The translations under genes and the position numbers were made by a program. A stretch of DNA of 22,404 nucleotides from DASZIT01 sp052143315 (lineage in GTDB: Bacteria; Actinomycetota; Acidimicrobiia; Acidimicrobiales; RAAP-2), in contig JBKQTE010000037.1 of assembly GCA_052143315.1 (NCBI GenBank), forward strand, positions 1 to 22,404, in the 5' to 3' direction. The notes under the pieces were generated by a model, which did no database searches, was not told where the DNA came from, and worked only from the letters and a program-made list of their open reading frames with translations. This document shows positions 16,023 through 22,404 of this stretch, piece after piece; the first letter of the stretch is position 1; the number at the start of each line of letters is the position of its first letter.

Positions 16023-16109
16023 ATGGACATCGCGATCATCGGTGCAGGATTCATTGGCGCCACTCTCGGCCGAGCCCTCGCTGTGGGGTGGACGATGTCG
16101 GCAGCTTGA
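16023..16109 (+). pseudogene. N-terminal remnant of an NAD(P)-binding Rossmann protein (F420-reductase-like)
   Basis: A well-formed gene start, AGGAG at about 16014-16018 then ATG 16023, encodes MDIAIIGAGFIGATLGRALA. This is a complete first strand, GxGxxG loop and first helix of a dinucleotide-binding fold, closest in style to NADPH-dependent F420 reductases. After residue 20 the sequence departs from the expected continuation (AGHxV) and stops after 28 residues at 16107-16109. The end of the convergent ParB-like gene begins four bases later, so the remaining coding sequence has been lost or replaced. The fold is clear; the exact family is a guess. Confidence 0.6.
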
Positions 16110-16112
16110 GGA

Positions 16113-16538
16113 TCAGGCGGGAGCGGCGCCAATGCGCAAGGGGACGTCACCGAAGGGGTCGAGGTGGTACGCCAGGGAGACCCGGTGGTACCCGTCGGCA
16201 ATGTCACCACCATGATCCGTGGAGATGACGAGCACCGGACTCAGCTGTTTGCCAGAGACGGCATTGAACAGGTCACGGCGCACACCGGGGTCGTCCAAAG
16301 ACAATGGCACTAGGCTGCAGGCTCGCAAGATGTCGTTGGCCCGGCGATGGGTGACCTGAGCCTTACGAAGGCGTCCGACGGCAGCCGCCGCCTGTTTGTC
16401 ATCGAGTTTCAATGACAGATACGCCAGTGCGGCGTCGAAGTCGTGGGCGGCCACATCGTCGAGCCACTGCAAGCCGAGCGATTCGCTGCCCGGGGGGCTC
16501 GTGCCTCCCTTCGCCTGCTTTGCATCGTCCTTTGCCAT
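16113..16538 (-). CDS. Small ParB-like-fold hypothetical protein
   Basis: A 141-residue protein. A hydrophilic, lysine-rich start (MAKDDAKQAKGG) leads to a helical half (DFDAALAYLSLKLDDKQAAA, then VGRLRKAQVTHRRANDIL). The second half carries SPVLVISTDHGGDIADGYHR, followed by VSLAYHLDPFGDVPLRI. The IADGYHR segment resembles the I.DG.HR box of ParB/sulfiredoxin-like folds, although the usual GxxR..A environment is not complete. I would not assign nuclease or CTPase activity. The start ATG 16538 is preceded by AAGGAGAG and AGAGGG purine runs. It is convergent with the truncated Rossmann gene, and its promoter lies in the 240-bp gap shared with the divergent PASTA lipoprotein gene. Confidence 0.72.
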   Translation of the reverse strand: MAKDDAKQAKGGTSPPGSESLGLQWLDDVAAHDFDAALAYLSLKLDDKQAAAAVGRLRKAQVTHRRANDILRACSLVPLSLDDPGVRRDLFNAVSGKQLSPVLVISTDHGGDIADGYHRVSLAYHLDPFGDVPLRIGAAPA

Positions 16539-16778
16539 CTGCCCTCTTCTCTCCTTGACCGGGACTACTTGGATACGGCCCACGTGGCGCAGGCCTCCGG
16601 CTCCGCTGCGGTTCCTATCATCGCCTACGACGACGGTCTGTCGCTATCGAATTGTCGCATTCCGGCGCGCGGCCAGAGTGCGGACTGCCGGTTCAGGCGC
16701 ACGACGTGCGCCAACCAACCGGTCGGGGACAGGCTCGAGGCCAGAGCGTTGACACATTGAGCTAGATAAGGTGAAAAC

Positions 16779-17549
16779 GTGAGGTGGACATGGTCGGCTG
16801 CCGCGGTCCTGATCGCTGGAGCGATGCTGACGGCGTGTTCGTCGTCGACCTCGTCAACGTCCACTGGCACGGCGCATGACAGAACCGTCACGGTCCCCAA
16901 TGTGGTCGGTCTGCCTGCAACCACCGCAGAACTGGAGCTTTCGGAATCCGGCCTCAGGCTTAGCGGTAATCCGACGGGTGCTGGCACGGTGATAGCGCAG
17001 AATCCACCTGCTGGATTGCGGCTGGCCTCCGGCTCTGGGGTCACTCTTCAGGTCGCTCCCACGGAACCAACTGTTCCTGCGGTTGCAACTTGCTCCACAT
17101 CACAGCTTCAGCTAACACTGGACCGCGTTGTGCCGGGTCTGGCACAACAACCTGGTGCTTTCTTTCGACTGACAAATGAGTCAAGCGCGACCTGCATGCT
17201 GGACGGCTATCCGACGCTACAGCCGATTTCTCCCTCCGGTCAGGCAATTGGTGTCGCGGTCCGAAACGGCGGCTCCTATCAGATTGCCGATCCCGGGCCG
17301 CGCCCAGTCGTCTTGACTCCGAGTAGTTCGGCCTATTTTGGCTATGGATGGAGCGATGTGACGCAACCTGAAGGCTCGACGGCAGGATGCGTGAACACCG
17401 CTGAGGTGAAGTCGATCCCTCCCGGGAGCCAGGCGCCGCTGGGAGCGAGGGCCCAGTTGCCGTCTGTCTGTCCAGGCGGGGATCCCAGCGTGACCGCAGT
17501 CGCTCCTGAACCGGCGTTCACGACCGCAGGAAGCCCCGCGAAGCCCTGA
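16779..17549 (+). CDS. Lipoprotein with PASTA domain and DUF4232 domain
   Basis: A 256-residue protein. The signal peptide ends in the lipobox LTAC with C20, followed by a Ser/Thr-rich tether. Residues about 36-93 form a PASTA domain: VTVPNVVGLPATTAELEL, GLRL, GTVIAQNPPAGLRLASGSGV. PASTA domains bind peptidoglycan or muropeptides. Residues about 103-240 match the actinobacterial DUF4232 pattern (C..SQL, AFFRLTNESSATCMLDGYPT and a GGSY/ITP-type strand region) with several cysteines, probably disulfide-bonded outside the cell. It is thus likely a cell-wall-facing protein of unknown role. The GTG start at 16779 has AAGGTG at 16768-16773. It is divergent from the ParB-like gene. Confidence 0.85.
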   Translation: MRWTWSAAAVLIAGAMLTACSSSTSSTSTGTAHDRTVTVPNVVGLPATTAELELSESGLRLSGNPTGAGTVIAQNPPAGLRLASGSGVTLQVAPTEPTVPAVATCSTSQLQLTLDRVVPGLAQQPGAFFRLTNESSATCMLDGYPTLQPISPSGQAIGVAVRNGGSYQIADPGPRPVVLTPSSSAYFGYGWSDVTQPEGSTAGCVNTAEVKSIPPGSQAPLGARAQLPSVCPGGDPSVTAVAPEPAFTTAGSPAKP

Positions 17550-17688
17550 AGACTGGGACCGCGCAGAGGACGCCGTCCAGTGTGCCGGGGGAGCCGGTCG
17601 AGGACGGTTAGCGGTCAGCAACCGCTCGTCGGCAGAGAACACACCCGGAGCCGACGGTCGGGGTCACTCATGACTATGACTCTCAGGC

Positions 17689-17702
17689 GATAGCGCGCTA
17701 TC
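17689..17702. promoter_or_regulatory. 14-bp perfect palindrome, probable antitoxin operator
   Basis: GATAGCGCGCTATC is a perfect palindrome ending 8 bases before the ATG of the CopG-like antitoxin. Ribbon-helix-helix antitoxins bind short palindromes overlapping their own promoter, so this is the natural autoregulatory site. No SD fits between the palindrome and the start. Confidence 0.55.
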
Positions 17703-17710
17703 ACGATTGC

Positions 17711-17920
17711 ATGACGAAGACCACTACAGTCCGGCTGCCAGAGGAACTGGCCTCCACGGTCGAGGTCGTCGCTCGGGGCCGAGGTATCAGCGTCAACACG
17801 CTCGTCGTCGACGCATTGACCGCCGAAGTGGAGCGGGTGCGACACGACGAAGAGTTCATGGGCAAGCTCCGTGAGATCACCGAGCGCGACAAGGAGATTC
17901 TGGACCGATTGGCGCAGTGA
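17711..17920 (+). CDS. CopG/Arc-like ribbon-helix-helix antitoxin
   Basis: A 69-residue protein beginning MTKTTTVRLPEELASTVEVV, the classic ribbon (TTTVRLP) plus first helix, then RGRGISVNTLVVDALTAEV as the second helix with the SVNTLV turn. It ends with a charged helix rich in Glu/Arg/Lys. It should dimerise and bind DNA, and its tail should bind the Doc-like toxin encoded next. The stop overlaps the toxin GTG start by GTGA. The antitoxin looks complete although its toxin is truncated. Confidence 0.85.
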   Translation: MTKTTTVRLPEELASTVEVVARGRGISVNTLVVDALTAEVERVRHDEEFMGKLREITERDKEILDRLAQ

Positions 17921-18111
17921 GGTACCCCAGCTTGGCTGAGGCACTCATCGTCGCCGAAGCCGTCACCGGTCTCGACCTCACCACGTTGTCCCGAAGCCCG
18001 CGGATCGACCTGCTCGACTCGGCGCTCCACGCACCGCTGGCTTCCTTCGGAGGTCACGATCTTTACCCGGGTTTCGGCGAAGGCCGAACCCACTCTGAGG
18101 CGAGCGCCTGA
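17917..18111 (+). pseudogene. Truncated death-on-curing (Doc/Fic) toxin
   Basis: The frame starts at GTG 17917 and reads MRYPSLAEALIVAEAVTGLD, then LLDSALHAPLASFGGHDLYP. This is the well-conserved first half of Doc-type toxins. At about residue 53 the family continues with the helix that leads to the active-site loop HxFxDGNKR. Here the sequence instead runs into a short unrelated tail (GEGRTHSEASA) and stops after 64 residues. I found no Fic motif in any forward frame up to 18315. Without that loop it cannot carry out the kinase/AMP-transfer chemistry of the family, so it is almost certainly inactive. A role as a bare antitoxin partner is possible but unproved. Confidence 0.75.
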
Positions 18112-18315
18112 CCCCTGGCACCTGTGCTCAAGGCCGGGGCTCACCAGACCATTGTGCTCGTCAGGTTCATCTGGCGGTAGGAGAAGCCCTGGGCGGGGCC
18201 AGCGGTTTTCCAAACGCCCACATGTGCCGATCGAGGACGGTCGATAACCCCCGCTGAGCCGGCGAACGGGGTCGCACTCCTGGATCACAATCTGCATAGC
18301 AGTTAGGCTCAAACA

Positions 18316-18639
18316 ATGGCGAGGCCTTCGGATGAGATTCCTCGGATGGATCCCGTAAAGGAACCCCGGCACATTACAAGGGTGGATGTTCCTCGACTTC
18401 GGGATCGCTTGAAGATCGTCTGGGGCAGTAGCTACCAGGATCGCTCTGGCCTAGAAAACGCTGTCTCCGTCATCGCTCTCTTGTTGTCGGTTGTCACCGG
18501 CTCGCTCATTTGGGATGCGCATTCGAATGTGGGGGTGACGATTGCAGAAGATGCCCTGGCGGCCGTCACATACATAACGATTACTTCGGCTCTTCTGATC
18601 AGGATTCGTTTCCCTCATTCGCTCCGCCATGACGAGTGA
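18316..18639 (+). CDS. Small predicted membrane protein of unknown function
   Basis: A 107-residue protein with a hydrophilic, charged N-terminal 45 residues and two hydrophobic segments, about 47-66 (LENAVSVIALLLSVVTGSLI) and 78-96 (EDALAAVTYITITSALLI), separated by a short loop and followed by a basic tail. No family is recognised. The ATG at 18316 has no strong SD; ATG 18346 is an alternative. Two membrane segments in one open frame are the main evidence for coding. Base composition here is less GC-rich than in neighbouring genes (AT-rich codons such as ACATACATAACGATTACT), which could mean recent acquisition. Confidence 0.5.
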   Translation: MARPSDEIPRMDPVKEPRHITRVDVPRLRDRLKIVWGSSYQDRSGLENAVSVIALLLSVVTGSLIWDAHSNVGVTIAEDALAAVTYITITSALLIRIRFPHSLRHDE

Positions 18640-18847
18640 CACCAAAGTCCCGTTCCGGGCAGCGACCGGAGCAAGCGCGAAGATCGACTGCCCCGACGGC
18701 AAAGCGTATGCAGAACCACGCTCGGCAGCCGGTGCCGACGGTGCCGCGCCGACCCGGCGATGGGCGTTCGTAAGCCCCCGGCACCGCGCCTTGGGGGCAT
18801 GCCCCGGTCGGACACGCGTGACCCGTCGGCCATCATCTCTGAACCCC

Positions 18848-18873
18848 GGAAGGGAATTTCGGCGGTGGGCGTC
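18848..18873 (+). promoter_or_regulatory. Candidate ECF-type promoter of the sigma-VOC operon
   Basis: GGAAG (18848-18852), a 17-base spacer, then CGTC (18870-18873) resembles the common ECF promoter pattern GGAAC, 16-17 bases, CGTC/CGTT. It ends about 32 bases before the GTG start of the sigma gene, a suitable distance for autoregulation. A single short match in GC-rich DNA is weak evidence. Confidence 0.35.
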
Positions 18874-18905
18874 GGAGTAGGTCTGTCTCGGACGACTATA
18901 GAGAT

Positions 18906-19409
18906 GTGACGGCCGATCCCGACCAACCTGGTCCCACGTTGTTGGCGCTCTACGACCGGGCGTTGCCGCACGTCTACGGCTATCTGATGACCCGCTGCGG
19001 CGACCAGTCCGTGGCCGAGGACCTTACGTCCGAGACGTTCCTGGCGGTGGCGGCGTCACCCCGGGATGCGCCCCTCAGTGTCGGCTGGTTGATCGGGGTG
19101 GCACGACACAAGCTGATGGATCACTGGCGTCGTCAAGCCCGCCAGGAGCGCTTGCTCCGGGCGATGGAGGGGTCCTCCGCGGCGGTCGACGACCCTTGGG
19201 ACGTCGAGCTGGACCGTTGGCGGGCCCGTGAGGTACTCGCTCGCGTCTCTCCTCAACATCGCGCTGCGTTGACTCTTCGTTACCTGGACGGACTCGGCGT
19301 CCCCGAGGCGGCCCTTGCTCTTGGTCGCAGCGTCGCCGCCACCGAAGCCCTGCTCGTGCGCGCTCGTCGCGAATTCCGCCGCCTCTACGAGGGGAGCAGC
19401 GATGCCTGA
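18906..19409 (+). CDS. ECF RNA polymerase sigma factor
   Basis: A 167-residue sigma-70-like factor. Region 2: LPHVYGYLMTRCGDQSVAED with LTSETFLAV, then GWLIGVARHKLMDHWRRQAR as the -10 recognition part. Region 4: VLARVSPQHRAALTLRYLDG, GLGVPEAALALGRSVAATEA and LLVRARREFRRLYEG as the -35 helix-turn-helix. No anti-sigma gene lies next to it. Instead the stop region overlaps the start of a VOC-domain protein gene by 8 bases. The GTG 18906 start has no strong SD. The role of this sigma-VOC pairing is unknown to me; similar arrangements appear in other actinobacteria. Confidence 0.9.
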   Translation: MTADPDQPGPTLLALYDRALPHVYGYLMTRCGDQSVAEDLTSETFLAVAASPRDAPLSVGWLIGVARHKLMDHWRRQARQERLLRAMEGSSAAVDDPWDVELDRWRAREVLARVSPQHRAALTLRYLDGLGVPEAALALGRSVAATEALLVRARREFRRLYEGSSDA

Positions 19410-20313
19410 CTCGCCGATCGATCCGCTGGAAGCGCTACGCACTCCCGTCACACCGTTGGCTCCGGACCCCACCTTCGCTGCCTCCCTACGCGCCCGCCTC
19501 GTGCGAGCGGTCCTCGCACCTGATCCAAAGGAGCGTCACATGAGCACCCACCTAGCCAATCGTCGCCGCAACGGCTTCGCCCACGGCGACGTGTCGTACA
19601 TCACCCTGGGGCTGGCCGACCTCGCTCAAGGAAGGGCGTTCTACAGCTCCGTCCTGGGGTGGCGCTTCAGTCCAGGCAGCAGCGAGCACGGAGCGCAGGT
19701 CGAGGACATCGTGCCGATGATGGGTCTGTGGGATGGCGAACAGCAGGACGGCAGCCGAGCGCGCGGAGCGATCCTCGGATTCCGGGTCGACGACATCGCC
19801 ACCGCGGTGGCGGAGGTCCGGGCCCACGGCGGCACCGTCAGCGAACCCCACCGCGAACCGTATGCGATGGCCGCAGAGGGACACGATGATCAGGGCATCC
19901 CCTTCTACTTGCACGAGATGCCTTCTCTTGCCGGTGATGCCGAGCGAGAGAACGGCGAGCCGTGGAACGGGGAAGTCGAGGGCGACGTGTCGTACCTGAC
20001 GATGGTGGTTAGCGATCTCGATGCAGCGCACGCCTTCTACGGCGGGGTCCTCGGCTGGACGTTCAACATCGGTCGCGCCGGCGGCGCGCAGGTCAGTGGC
20101 GTCGCTCCGCAGATCGGCATGACCACCCAGCCCGAGGCTCTAGCGCCGACACCCGGCGTGATCGTCTGCTACCGCGTCGACGACATCATGGCTGCAGTCC
20201 AGCGGGTACGGCAGGCGGGTGGCCAGGCCCGGGAGGTGGCGCAGCGGCCCTACGGCTTGGAAGCGCTCTGCGCCGACGATCAGGACATCCCGTTCTACCT
20301 GCACCAGTTCTAA
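19402..20313 (+). CDS. Two-domain VOC (glyoxalase/bleomycin-resistance-like) protein with a sigma-linked N-terminal extension
   Basis: A 303-residue protein. The first 46 residues (PLEALRTPVTPLAPDPTFAA, then SLRARLVRAVL) form a short helical extension also present, from memory, in other actinobacterial VOC proteins encoded after ECF sigma genes. Two vicinal-oxygen-chelate domains follow, at about 61-172 (GDVSYITLGLADLAQGRAFY, SVLGWRF, GIPFYLHEM) and 195-303 (GDVSYLTMVVSDLDAAHAFY, GVLGWTF, DIPFYLHQF), clearly an internal duplication. VOC pairs form a metal-binding or ligand-binding cleft; no substrate can be assigned. The ATG 19402 start overlaps the sigma gene and has GGGGAG five bases before it. 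A second in-frame ATG at 19540 has a stronger SD (AAAGGAG at 19527-19533, 6-base spacing), so a shorter product lacking the extension is possible. Confidence 0.85.
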   Translation: MPDSPIDPLEALRTPVTPLAPDPTFAASLRARLVRAVLAPDPKERHMSTHLANRRRNGFAHGDVSYITLGLADLAQGRAFYSSVLGWRFSPGSSEHGAQVEDIVPMMGLWDGEQQDGSRARGAILGFRVDDIATAVAEVRAHGGTVSEPHREPYAMAAEGHDDQGIPFYLHEMPSLAGDAERENGEPWNGEVEGDVSYLTMVVSDLDAAHAFYGGVLGWTFNIGRAGGAQVSGVAPQIGMTTQPEALAPTPGVIVCYRVDDIMAAVQRVRQAGGQAREVAQRPYGLEALCADDQDIPFYLHQF

Positions 20314-20329
20314 CCCGCACGGCCCCAGA

Positions 20330-20474
20330 CCCGGCTACCGCTCAGTCACCCCTCGGATCGTCGTGGATGACATCGCCGCGCAAGTGGACTTCCTTCGTAG
20401 GGTGTTCGGCGGCACCGGGGCGGTCGAGCCTGGCCGCCGGGAGCATCTTCCGGATCGCCCACCAGATGACATGA
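20330..20474 (+). pseudogene. Remnant of a single-domain VOC (PhnB-like) gene with internal deletion
   Basis: One frame reads YRSVTPRIVVDDIAAQVDFL then RRVFGGTGAVEPGR, the characteristic N-terminus of PhnB-like VOC proteins (TPRIVVDD...FLRRVFGATG). It has no start codon in a suitable place. About at 20437 the match ends, and in the next frame GSIFRIAHQMT and a stop (20472-20474) give the characteristic C-terminal WxIAHR-like end. Some 80 codons between the two ends are missing and the frame is shifted, which indicates an internal deletion. It lies 20 bp behind the intact two-domain VOC gene. The remainder of the gap (20475-20718) holds one inverted repeat and the SD of the next gene, and no gene. 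Confidence 0.65.
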
Positions 20475-20571
20475 CCGTCTCGCCATAGTCCGTCCCTAAA
20501 GTCACGTTCGCCCCGGCGGCCCGAGAACTCCAAGGCGAACGTCCGCCGACGAACCGGCTGACGGCTGTATC

Positions 20572-20600
20572 TGCACAGTTTCGGGCTCCAATTCTGTGCA
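20572..20600 (+). repeat. 7-bp inverted repeat upstream of the secreted hydrolase gene
   Basis: TGCACAG (20572-20578) and CTGTGCA (20594-20600) are perfect inverted copies 15 bases apart, centred about 130 bases before the hydrolase ATG. The spacing of one-half-site centre to the other is about two helical turns, so a dimeric regulator site is possible. There is no further support. Confidence 0.3.
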
Positions 20601-20718
20601 CGTGGACGTAGGCCAAACAGCCCGGTACTGTCAGGGTGGGTTCGACCGGCTGGGTGCGGTGACATCGCGGCCCCGTGGGCGGAGGGGCAACGTGTGGCTC
20701 ATCTCAGGAGGGGGACTC

Positions 20719-22275
20719 ATGATCCGTATTCCCGTGCGACGTCGTATGACGATGGCGCTCTGCCTCGTTGCCGTGCTCTCGGTGGTGGTCCTGGGGAGCC
20801 CACCCGAGGCGGGTGCGGAGCCCGCCCCCATCGCGGCTGAGTCGGGCGTCTCGGTCACCTCCTTCGACGGCACCCAGCTGAACGTCAACTTCCTCCCCGC
20901 CACGGGGCTGACGCAGGGCCAGGTGGCTCCGACGGTGCTCGAGGCCTCCGGGTGGGGACTGCCGGCCTACCCGGGCTCGATCGGAACGATCGGCTCGATC
21001 GGCGTCGGCTCCCTGCAGTTCGGCGCACAGCTGCTCGGCCCGGCCACGCTCAATGCGGACGGGTACAACGTGGTCACCTGGGACAACCGTGGCTGGTACG
21101 GATCGGGGGGACAGGTGAACCTCGACAGCCCGGCCGTCGAAGGCCGTGACGTGAGCTCCATCATCGACTGGCTGGCCTCACAACCAGGCGTCGAGCTGAA
21201 AGGTCCCCTCGACCCCGTGGTGGGCATGACCGGAGCCAGCTACGGCGGAGGTGTCCAGCTGTCGGCGGCGGCGATCGACCACCGCATCGACGTCATCGAG
21301 CCGAACATGTCGTGGTACTCCCTGGTGGACAGCGTGTACCCGAACCAGGTGATCAAGTCGGGCTGGGGCAGTCTGCTCTGCGATTCGGGGACGCTCGTCG
21401 GCGCCCGTTTCGCACCTGAGCTGACGGATATCTGTGGCGCGGCGCAGAGCGGTGACGTCACGGCGGACGAGCTCGCATTCGGCCAGGCGGCGAGCCCCGG
21501 ACCGTTGGTGGGCGACATCACCACCCCGACCTTGCTGCTCGCCGGCACCGTCGACACGCTGTTCCCGATCAACGGTGACATCGAGACCTACGACGCACTG
21601 CGAGCAGCCGGAACGCCCGTCAAGATGATGTGGTACTGCGGCGGGCACGGCATCTGCAACCAGAACACCGGACCGGCCGACCACGTCACCGATGTGGAAC
21701 TGGCGTTCCTGGACAAGTACCTCAAGCACCAGAACATCCCCACAGGGCCGGGCTTCGAGTACCTCGACCAGACCGGCACCTGGCGTTCGGCCCCGTCCTA
21801 TCCCATTCCCACCACCGGCCAGGTGACGGCGAGCGGTAGCGGCCTCCTCGGTATCAGCCCGTACAGCAGCTCGGGAGTGGCCGGCATCGTCGCCACCGAG
21901 GCGTCCAACGCCGTGAACATCCAGGTCGCGGCGCCCGGTTGCTCAACGGAAACGTTGAGCGACCCCGAGCTGTCGCTCAGGTACCAGGGCGTTGCCACCC
22001 AGACGAACACACCGATCTTCGCCCAGCTGGTGGACAACACCACTGGCACCGTGCTCGACAACCAGGCGACCGCGGTGCCGCTCGTCCTGGACGGCACCCC
22101 CCACACCCTCTCCCTGCCACTGAACATGGTCACGTGGAACCTCACACCGTCGAGCAACATCGAACTGCAGCTCACCGATGCATCTGACCTGTTCTTCGGC
22201 CAACAGGCGCTCGGGCTCGTGCATCTGCAAGCCAGGCTCACCGTGGCCACGTCGAATCCCGGACCGCCGAGCTGA
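20719..22275 (+). CDS. Secreted alpha/beta hydrolase of the CocE/X-Pro dipeptidyl-peptidase (S15) type
   Basis: A 518-residue exported protein. The signal peptide has a basic start (RIPVRRR) and a hydrophobic core (ALCLVAVLSVVVLG), with cleavage likely near AGAEP (31-35). The alpha/beta hydrolase core follows: YNVVTWDNRGWYGSGG (117-131), the nucleophile elbow GMTGASYGGG (S174), the acid AGTVDTLFPI (D279) and CGGHGIC (H310), giving a complete Ser-Asp-His triad. Residues after about 345 are beta-rich and match the C-terminal jelly roll of S15/CocE enzymes. Substrates in this group are dipeptides, esters or acyl compounds, so specificity is open. The start ATG 20719 is firm, with AGGAGGGG at 20706-20713. 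It seems to be a single-gene unit. No gene is evident in the remaining 22276-22404. Confidence 0.88.
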   Translation: MIRIPVRRRMTMALCLVAVLSVVVLGSPPEAGAEPAPIAAESGVSVTSFDGTQLNVNFLPATGLTQGQVAPTVLEASGWGLPAYPGSIGTIGSIGVGSLQFGAQLLGPATLNADGYNVVTWDNRGWYGSGGQVNLDSPAVEGRDVSSIIDWLASQPGVELKGPLDPVVGMTGASYGGGVQLSAAAIDHRIDVIEPNMSWYSLVDSVYPNQVIKSGWGSLLCDSGTLVGARFAPELTDICGAAQSGDVTADELAFGQAASPGPLVGDITTPTLLLAGTVDTLFPINGDIETYDALRAAGTPVKMMWYCGGHGICNQNTGPADHVTDVELAFLDKYLKHQNIPTGPGFEYLDQTGTWRSAPSYPIPTTGQVTASGSGLLGISPYSSSGVAGIVATEASNAVNIQVAAPGCSTETLSDPELSLRYQGVATQTNTPIFAQLVDNTTGTVLDNQATAVPLVLDGTPHTLSLPLNMVTWNLTPSSNIELQLTDASDLFFGQQALGLVHLQARLTVATSNPGPPS

Positions 22276-22404
22276 CCGGCCGGCGGCCTGCTCTTGTCGC
22301 CTGGTGTCGGTCCCCGTGCCATCAGGCGGCTCGTCGCCAGCCCGGGACAACGGGTCGGGGCAAGCTGCTCGTAGAGGCGTGCGGCCCGGGCCCACCGGTG
22401 CGGG

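Noticed and set aside
16749..16754. TTGACA upstream of the PASTA lipoprotein gene
   Set aside because: No -10 element lies at 16-18 bases; the TAGATA that follows is only eight bases away.
18774..18798. GCCCCC/GGGGGC hairpin after the small membrane protein gene
   Set aside because: Six base pairs with a 13-base loop and no T-run; too weak to call a terminator in GC-rich DNA.
21798..22395. Minus-strand frames over the right edge, opposite the secreted hydrolase
   Set aside because: They overlap the hydrolase coding sequence and show no domain; the last 129 bases alone are too short to support a gene entering from the right.

Overview
The window is GC-rich DNA with GTG/TTG starts, GTGA/ATGA gene overlaps and Shine-Dalgarno (SD) sites. 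Its conserved left end carries divergent heme A biosynthesis genes, then clpS, a DUF2017 gene and a tRNA-Glu/Asp/Phe cluster. This gene order is typical of Actinomycetota. The secreted NHL/IPT proteins, ECF sigma factors and an F420-reductase-like remnant would suit an Acidimicrobiia-like lineage, but that placement is inference and no marker gene fixes it.

Layout. (1) 1-2422, core: ctaB (partial, minus), ctaA, clpS, DUF2017, three tRNAs. (2) 2571-7526, two large exported proteins: a dimethylformamidase-large-subunit-like protein, and a protein with about 12 NHL-like repeats, two IPT/TIG domains and a C-terminal carbohydrate-binding-like domain. (3) 7689-9323, a divergent module of a carboxymuconolactone-decarboxylase/AhpD-like protein and an ECF41-like sigma factor. 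Each gene is preceded by a close match to the ECF41 promoter pattern. (4) 9476-10065, a MazE/MazF-like toxin-antitoxin pair with an 11-bp tandem repeat over its promoter/start. (5) 10374-12674, a DHFR/RibD-like reductase, an NTF2/SnoaL-like protein, a lipoprotein and a small unknown protein. (6) 12869-15748, a V4R-like/GAF/GAF/GGDEF/EAL cyclic-di-GMP protein. (7) 16023-18639, an Rossmann-fold remnant, a ParB-like small protein, a PASTA-DUF4232 lipoprotein, a CopG-like antitoxin with a truncated Doc toxin, and a small membrane protein. (8) 18906-20474, an ECF sigma factor overlapping a two-domain VOC protein, then an internally deleted VOC pseudogene. (9) 20719-22275, a secreted alpha/beta hydrolase.

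Working together: ctaB and ctaA act in successive steps of heme O/heme A synthesis for cytochrome oxidase. ClpS is the N-end-rule adaptor for ClpP proteolysis. The two sigma modules each pair a regulator with a small enzyme-like protein and carry candidate autoregulatory promoters. From about 16 to 20.5 kb three gene remnants (Rossmann protein, Doc, VOC) lie close together, which suggests a turnover-prone region. No CRISPR array, transposase, integrase or rRNA is visible. The strongest candidates for something under-described are the ECF41-like module with its two mapped promoters, the sigma-VOC operon with an internal start site, and the secreted DMFase-like protein that keeps the apparent 2-Tyr/1-Glu iron ligands.
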